A stretch of DNA of 14,333 nt, from NCBI GenBank assembly GCA_021841985.1, contig JAKCCP010000205.1, forward strand, positions 1 through 14,333, given 5' to 3'. Below are positions 9,519 to 14,333 of this stretch, piece by piece (within the stretch, counting starts at the first letter, position 1; every line of letters begins with the position of its first letter). The translations under genes were made by a program, and so were the position numbers. The stretch is from Pseudomonadota bacterium (GTDB taxonomy: Bacteria; Pseudomonadota; Alphaproteobacteria; Acetobacterales; Acetobacteraceae). The notes below the pieces were generated by a model that saw only the letters and a list, made by a program, of their open reading frames with translations, was not told the origin of the DNA and made no database searches.

Positions 9519-10817
9519 TCATAGCATCAGGCTCAGCGGATCCTCGATGATCGCCTTGAACGCGGCCAGCCATTCGGCGCCGAGCGCGCCATCGACGACG
9601 CGGTGATCGACGCTCAGGGTGCAGGTCATCATCGTCGCGATGGCGATCGCGTCACCTTTCACCACGGCGCGTTTTCCCCCCGCGCCGACGGCGAGGATGG
9701 CGCTTTGCGGCGGGTTGATGATCGCCGAGAACGCGGAGATGCCGTACATGCCGAGATTGGAAATCGAGAAGCCGCCGCCCTGGTATTCCTCCGGCTTGAG
9801 CTTTCCCGCCCGCGCCCGCTCGGCGAGCGTTTTCATCTCAACGCTGATGGCAGCCAAGCCTTTTTGATCGGCGCCGCGGATGATCGGGGTGATCAGGCCG
9901 TCCGGAATGGCGACCGCGACGCTGATATCGACATCGCGATAGAACGCGATGCCATCCTCGGTGAAGCTCGCATTGACGCGGGGGACACGCCGGAGCGCGA
10001 TCGCCGCCGCCTTGATGATCAGATCATTGACCGAGAGTTTGAAGGCTCCGGGCCCATCCTTGGGCGCTTTCGCGTTGAGTGTGACGCGGAGATCGAGCAG
10101 CGCATCGAGCGCGATGTCGAGCGCGAGATAGAAATGCGGGATCTGCTGTTTCGCTTCAGACAAGCGCCGGGCGATGATTTTGCGCATCGAGGAGTGTGGC
10201 ACGAGTTCGTGCGGCGCGGTGATCGCGCTCGCCCGCGGCGCCGCCGGGGCGATCGCCGCCGCTTGTGTCGGCGCGGCGGCCGGCTTTTGCCGCGCCGCTT
10301 CGATATCGGCTTTGACGATCCGCCCGTTCGGGCCGCTGCCGGAAAGTTGCGCAAGATCGATGCCGGCTTGGTGCGCCATGCGGCGGGCGAGCGGGGAGAC
10401 GAAAATCCGCTCGCCGTGATCGGCGCTTTCTGGCGTGGCAGCGGCCGGTTTTGCCGCCGGCGCGGCGGGCGCCGGTTCCGGCTTCGCGGCCCCCGGCTTC
10501 GCGGTCTCCGGCTTCGCGGCCCCCGGCTTCGCGGTCTCCGGCTTCGCGGCCTCCGGCTTCGCCGGCGCCGCGCCATCCGGCAGTACGAGAACCGCGATCG
10601 GCGCGTTGACCTTGACCCCGGCGCTGCCTTCGGCGACGAGGATTCTGCCGAGCACGCCTTCATCGACGGCCTCGACCTCCATCGTCGCCTTGTCGGTCTC
10701 GATCTCGGCGATCACATCGCCGGCGCGGATGCTGTCTCCCTCTTTCTTCAGCCAGCGCGCGAGCGTGCCTTCGGTCATCGTCGGTGACAGCGCCGGCATC
10801 AGGATGTTGGTGGCCAT
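9519..10817 (-). CDS. pdhC: dihydrolipoamide acetyltransferase (E2 of PDH complex)
   Basis: A 432-residue core subunit that transfers acetyl groups from lipoate to CoA. Domains seen: one lipoyl domain (1-78) with Lys43 in [10 protein letters not shown] as the lipoylated residue; an Ala-Lys-Pro linker (82-135) built of short repeats; a peripheral-subunit binding domain (about 138-174, [13 protein letters not shown]...[12 protein letters not shown]) that holds E1 or E3; a second Ala-rich linker (176-203); and the catalytic domain (205-432) with [12 protein letters not shown], giving His405 and Asp409. Members with this architecture form large multimeric cores. GGGAGAAC precedes the ATG, which lies only 11 bases behind the pdhB stop, so translation is likely coupled. 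The lipoyl domain shares a long identical DNA stretch with that of pdhB. Confidence 0.96.
   Translation of the reverse strand: MATNILMPALSPTMTEGTLARWLKKEGDSIRAGDVIAEIETDKATMEVEAVDEGVLGRILVAEGSAGVKVNAPIAVLVLPDGAAPAKPEAAKPETAKPGAAKPETAKPGAAKPEPAPAAPAAKPAAATPESADHGERIFVSPLARRMAHQAGIDLAQLSGSGPNGRIVKADIEAARQKPAAAPTQAAAIAPAAPRASAITAPHELVPHSSMRKIIARRLSEAKQQIPHFYLALDIALDALLDLRVTLNAKAPKDGPGAFKLSVNDLIIKAAAIALRRVPRVNASFTEDGIAFYRDVDISVAVAIPDGLITPIIRGADQKGLAAISVEMKTLAERARAGKLKPEEYQGGGFSISNLGMYGISAFSAIINPPQSAILAVGAGGKRAVVKGDAIAIATMMTCTLSVDHRVVDGALGAEWLAAFKAIIEDPLSLML
10480..10562 (-). repeat. 15-base tandem repeat coding the Ala-Lys-Pro linker of PdhC
   Basis: Five full copies and part of a sixth of a 15-base unit, on the plus strand GGCTTCGCGG followed by CCCCC, TCTCC or CTCCC-like ends. 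The first four copies alternate two versions and so form a 30-base higher-order repeat. Read on the minus strand they encode [10 protein letters not shown] repeats in the flexible linker. The unit is a multiple of three, so copy-number change would lengthen or shorten the linker without a frameshift. Confidence 0.85.
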
Positions 10818-10828
10818 GGCGTTCTCCC

Positions 10829-12196
<1,368 letters not shown>

Positions 12197-12197
12197 C

Positions 12198-13238
12198 TCA
12201 CGCCTCCGCCAGGACATCGGTCCAGAGTTCGGCGGGGTCGGGTTCGGGCGAGGCTTGCGCGAAATCCGCCGCTTCCTGGATCTGTTTCTTCACCGCGTCG
12301 TCGATCGCCTTGAGTTCGCCCTCCTCGATGCCGAGATCGGCGAGATGCTGGCGGGCGTGATCGATGCAGTCGCGTTCGCTGCGCATTTTCTGGACTTCCT
12401 CGCGCGAGCGGTATTTGGCCGGGTCGGACATCGAATGGCCGCGATAGCGGTAGGTTTTCATCTCCAGGAGATACGGCCCGGCGCCGGCGCGGCAATGGGC
12501 GATGGCGGCCTTGGCGGCGGCGTGGACCGCCTCGACGTCCATGCCATCGACCTGGGCGCCGGGAATGCCCCAGGGCGCGCCGTTCTTCGAGAGATCGTGA
12601 GAGGCGCTGGAGCGTTCGACGCTGGTGCCCATGCCGTATTTGTTGTTCTCGATGACGAACAGCACCGGGAGTTTCATCAGCGCGGCGAGATTGAAGCTTT
12701 CATAGACCTGACCCTGGCTCGAGGCGCCCTCGCCGAAATAGGTCACGGCGACGCGATCATTGCCGCGATAGTGATTGGCGAAGGCGAGCCCGGCGCCGAG
12801 GCTGACCTGGGCGCCGACGATGCCGTGGCCGCCGAAGAAATTCTTCTCGCGCGAGAACATGTGCATCGAGCCGCCCTTGCCGTGCGAATACCCGTCGCGC
12901 CTGCCGGTGAGTTCGGCCATGACGCCGCGCGGATCCATGCCGGTCGCCAGCATGTGGCCGTGATCGCGATAGCTGGTGATCACCTGGTCGCCCGGCGAGA
13001 GCGCCATCTGCACCCCGACCACCACCGCTTCCTGGCCGATATAGAGATGGCAGAAACCGCCGATCAGGCCCATGCCGTAGAGCTGGCCGGCCTTCTCCTC
13101 GAAGCGGCGGATCAGCAGCATGTCGTGATAGGCCCGGAGCAAGATCTCGCGCCCGAGACCGGGCGTCGCTTTCGCGTTGTTGACCTTGCCGGTATCGGCC
13201 TTGCCGCCGCGTCCCGCGATTTTGCCTGACCGCGCCAT
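12198..13238 (-). CDS. pdhA: pyruvate dehydrogenase E1 alpha subunit
   Basis: A 346-residue thiamine-diphosphate subunit of PDH. Seen: [21 protein letters not shown] (about 44-64), [12 protein letters not shown], the segment [11 protein letters not shown], and the thiamine motif [17 protein letters not shown]...[11 protein letters not shown]. The metal ligands of the human enzyme (Asp167, Asn196, Tyr198) correspond to Glu170, Asn199 and Tyr201, so the usual GDG reads GEG here. [11 protein letters not shown] near residue 275 matches the conserved loop that is phosphorylated in mitochondrial enzymes. The N-terminal 30 residues are basic and poorly conserved. Only a weak GGGGGC lies before ATG 13238. 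It is the first gene of the tight pdhA-pdhB-pdhC-lpdA run and follows the ftsB-like gene after 341 bases. Confidence 0.95.
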   Translation of the reverse strand: MARSGKIAGRGGKADTGKVNNAKATPGLGREILLRAYHDMLLIRRFEEKAGQLYGMGLIGGFCHLYIGQEAVVVGVQMALSPGDQVITSYRDHGHMLATGMDPRGVMAELTGRRDGYSHGKGGSMHMFSREKNFFGGHGIVGAQVSLGAGLAFANHYRGNDRVAVTYFGEGASSQGQVYESFNLAALMKLPVLFVIENNKYGMGTSVERSSASHDLSKNGAPWGIPGAQVDGMDVEAVHAAAKAAIAHCRAGAGPYLLEMKTYRYRGHSMSDPAKYRSREEVQKMRSERDCIDHARQHLADLGIEEGELKAIDDAVKKQIQEAADFAQASPEPDPAELWTDVLAEA

Positions 13239-13579
13239 AGCGATGCCCCCGTTAAGTTGTCCCTCGAACGCCAGCGGACCCGGCGGTGCGACCGTCGCCC
13301 AAGGCTCTCACCCAAGGCCCTCACCGGCCACGATCCACCGCGCCACCCCGGAGGCACTAGCCCGGAGCCTCGTTCGCGGCAAGCGCAAATCGGCAAAAAT
13401 CCGTGATTGTGCAGTGCGATAGCCGAGTTTAACCGAAATTCGGTTAATCGTCTGTCCGACCGCGATTCTGCCGCCCGAGCCGGTTCGGAGATTGCGCCGT
13501 CCGCGCGATCGGCGCAGGTTTCAATCGTGGCGCTCGGCGGCGGCGCAGCAAGATTGCCGGAATTTTGCCGCGCCGAGGC
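13239..13579. other. 341-base spacer between ftsB-like gene and pdhA; probable pdh control region
   Basis: No credible gene or RNA is seen. It contains the perfect 19-base palindrome at 13429-13447 and a tandem 13-base repeat CCCAAGGCTCTCA / CCCAAGGCCCTCA at 13298-13310 and 13311-13323. Just pdhA-proximal of the palindrome on the minus strand is CACAAT, four of six matches to a -10 box; a 17-base spacer would put its -35 region on the edge of the palindrome, but that hexamer (GGTTAA) is poor. I see no intrinsic terminator after the ftsB-like gene, so read-through into pdhA is possible. Confidence 0.5.
13429..13447. promoter_or_regulatory. perfect 9+1+9 palindrome upstream of pdhA, candidate operator
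   Basis: TTAACCGAA-A-TTCGGTTAA is an exact inverted repeat with a single central base, lying about 190 bases upstream of the pdhA start and AT-richer than its surroundings. The single-base centre rules out a normal RNA hairpin, so a dimeric DNA-binding regulator is the natural reading. The regulator is unknown; the site does not match the E. coli PdhR sequence as I remember it. Confidence 0.55.
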
Positions 13580-13954
13580 TTAGAAAACCGGCCCGAGACC
13601 GCCATAGGGGACGACGATATCGGCGGGGTCGGCGAGGTTGAGCATGGCGCGGGCGCGCTCGTCGATGACGTCGGCATCGAGATGCTCGGGGCGGAGAGCG
13701 GCGACCCGACGTTGCCAGGTCGCGACATCCTCGGCGGCCTGTGCCCGCGCCGTCTCGGCGCGCGCCAGATCCTGCTCGCGCGCGGCGTAGGCGCGGAGAC
13801 CGAGATCACCGCGGGTTGCATTCCAGGCGAAATACCCCGCGAGGGCCAGAAACAACAGCGGCGGCAAGGCGGCTTTCGCCTGGCGTTTCACGGTATTGCG
13901 CAAACCGGTGAGCGACGGGGGGGTGAGCGAGGGGGGAGCGAGCGATGGGGGCAT
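13580..13954 (-). CDS. ftsB: FtsB/DivIC-family septum formation initiator protein
   Basis: A 124-residue bitopic membrane protein. Seen: a Pro/Ser/Leu-rich N-terminus with three copies of a PPSL(A/T) unit, a basic patch, one membrane helix (about residues 29-44, LPPLLFLALAGYFAWN), a periplasmic helical segment rich in Ala, Arg and Glu (about 55-90) consistent with a coiled coil, and a C-terminal segment ERARAMLNLADPADIV like the DivIC/FtsB consensus around ARE-x-L-x-x-x-x-P-x-E. FtsB works with FtsL and FtsQ in the divisome. A gene of this kind immediately upstream of pdhA is a common alphaproteobacterial layout, which supports the call. The start is uncertain, with only a weak AGG before ATG 13954; starting after the repeat would also leave a complete protein. 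Confidence 0.8.
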   Translation of the reverse strand: MPPSLAPPSLTPPSLTGLRNTVKRQAKAALPPLLFLALAGYFAWNATRGDLGLRAYAAREQDLARAETARAQAAEDVATWQRRVAALRPEHLDADVIDERARAMLNLADPADIVVPYGGLGPVF

Positions 13955-14209
13955 GCCAAAAACCTATGCCGTGGCGGAGCCGGGCGGGACACAACGCGAG
14001 GCGGGGATCATAGCCCCGCCGATGGCGGCGAGAAAGGGTTCCCGGGCGCGAGCGTCGCAGGAAAGACTTACCAAAAAGATACAAATCCGCCCGATCCTCG
14101 CCATCATCCCATGGCTAGAGTATAGCAATCCCCCGGCTGTCCGGGAGGCGCTTGCCCGGCGTATCTTACTCCATGCCAATTTCCGCGCTGGGGACGAAGG
14201 AGACGATCG
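13955..14209. promoter_or_regulatory. divergent intergenic region with candidate promoter for ftsB
   Basis: A 255-base spacer between the divergent ftsB-like and Gly/His-rich genes. On the minus strand TGCTATACT (14127 down to 14119) is a good extended -10 (TGn plus TATACT) that could drive the ftsB/pdh direction, although no -35 is evident. On the plus strand TTGCCC (14152-14157) with GCCAAT (14175-14180) is a poor candidate for the rightward gene. A short CCCGG/CCGGG hairpin lies at 14132-14145. No gene is seen. Confidence 0.35.
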
Positions 14210-14333
14210 ATGCCTCGCAAAATTTCCTGCCTCGCCGCGATCGGTTTCGGCGTGGCCACCCTGCTTGCGCCACCAGCCGAAGCCGATTGGCATGGTGGCG
14301 GGGGTGGCGGATTTCATGGCGGTTTCGGCGGGT
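14210..14333 (+). CDS. secreted Gly/His-rich small protein, N-terminal part (cut by window end)
   Basis: Forty-one residues are visible. The start ATG 14210 has an excellent AAGGAGA seven bases upstream. The N-terminus is a Sec signal peptide: MPRK, a hydrophobic stretch (about residues 5-20), then APPAEA as a likely signal-peptidase site near residue 25. The mature part begins DWHGGGGGGFHGGFGG and runs off the edge. Gly/His-rich secreted proteins of this kind are frequent in acetic-acid-bacteria relatives and rhizobia and are usually hypothetical; metal binding by the histidines is a guess. It is transcribed away from the ftsB-pdh cluster. It is short, so the call rests on the ribosome site and signal peptide. 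Confidence 0.65.
   Translation, partial: MPRKISCLAAIGFGVATLLAPPAEADWHGGGGGGFHGGFGG

Noticed and set aside
8076..9524. 482-residue open frame antisense to lpdA
   Set aside because: Shadow of lpdA; no family motif, and its composition is that of reverse-strand GC-rich codons.
12197..12217. Upstream ATG for PdhB at 12217
   Set aside because: It adds seven non-lipoyl residues and overlaps pdhA; ATG 12196 has GGAGG and begins exactly at the conserved [17 protein letters not shown].
13429..13447. CtrA box reading of the palindrome
   Set aside because: The two TTAA blocks are separated by 11 bases, not the seven of the usual TTAA-N7-TTAA site.
14132..14145. CCCGG/CCGGG hairpin as a terminator
   Set aside because: Only a five-base stem and no T run follows on either strand.

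Overview
The window looks like a stretch of chromosome from a GC-rich, aerobic alphaproteobacterium. Three things point there: succinate dehydrogenase genes in the order C-D-A-B, a pyruvate dehydrogenase (PDH) cluster whose E1 beta subunit carries its own lipoyl domain, and an ftsB/divIC-type gene directly upstream of pdhA. Rhodospirillales, perhaps Acetobacteraceae, is a guess from overall feel; I could not run a search. I see no mobile elements, tRNA or rRNA genes, or CRISPR arrays. The very long open frames antisense to the real genes are GC-rich shadows.

Left part, plus strand (1-2377): the 3' end of an IlvD/Edd-family sugar-acid dehydratase, an NAD-type short-chain dehydrogenase closely resembling the DHRS6 / 2-keto-3-deoxy-L-fuconate dehydrogenase group, and a PcaF-like thiolase. 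They are closely spaced and read as the end of a catabolic operon, probably for sugar acids, although the thiolase fits that pathway poorly.

Centre left, plus strand (2402-6718): a candidate promoter, then sdhC-sdhD-sdhA-sdhB (complete complex II), followed 25-28 bases later by a small CX5R tyrosine/dual-specificity phosphatase. Its 3' end overlaps the convergent gene by 29 bases.

Centre and right, minus strand (13954 down to 6690): ftsB-like cell-division gene, a 341-base spacer with a perfect 9+1+9 palindrome, then pdhA-pdhB-pdhC-lpdA (the complete PDH complex) and an ACS-family sugar-acid transporter. The three junctions from pdhA to lpdA are 1 to 21 bases long. The left dehydratase and the transporter could serve the same kind of substrate.

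Right edge, plus strand (14210-14333): the start of a short secreted Gly/His-rich protein, cut by the window end.

Most of the window is conserved central metabolism. I found no convincing undescribed system. The points most worth checking are the palindrome ahead of pdhA, the 67-base identity between the two lipoyl domains, the Glu in the PDH thiamine motif, the phosphatase attached to the sdh operon, and the mixed dehydratase/SDR/thiolase cluster.
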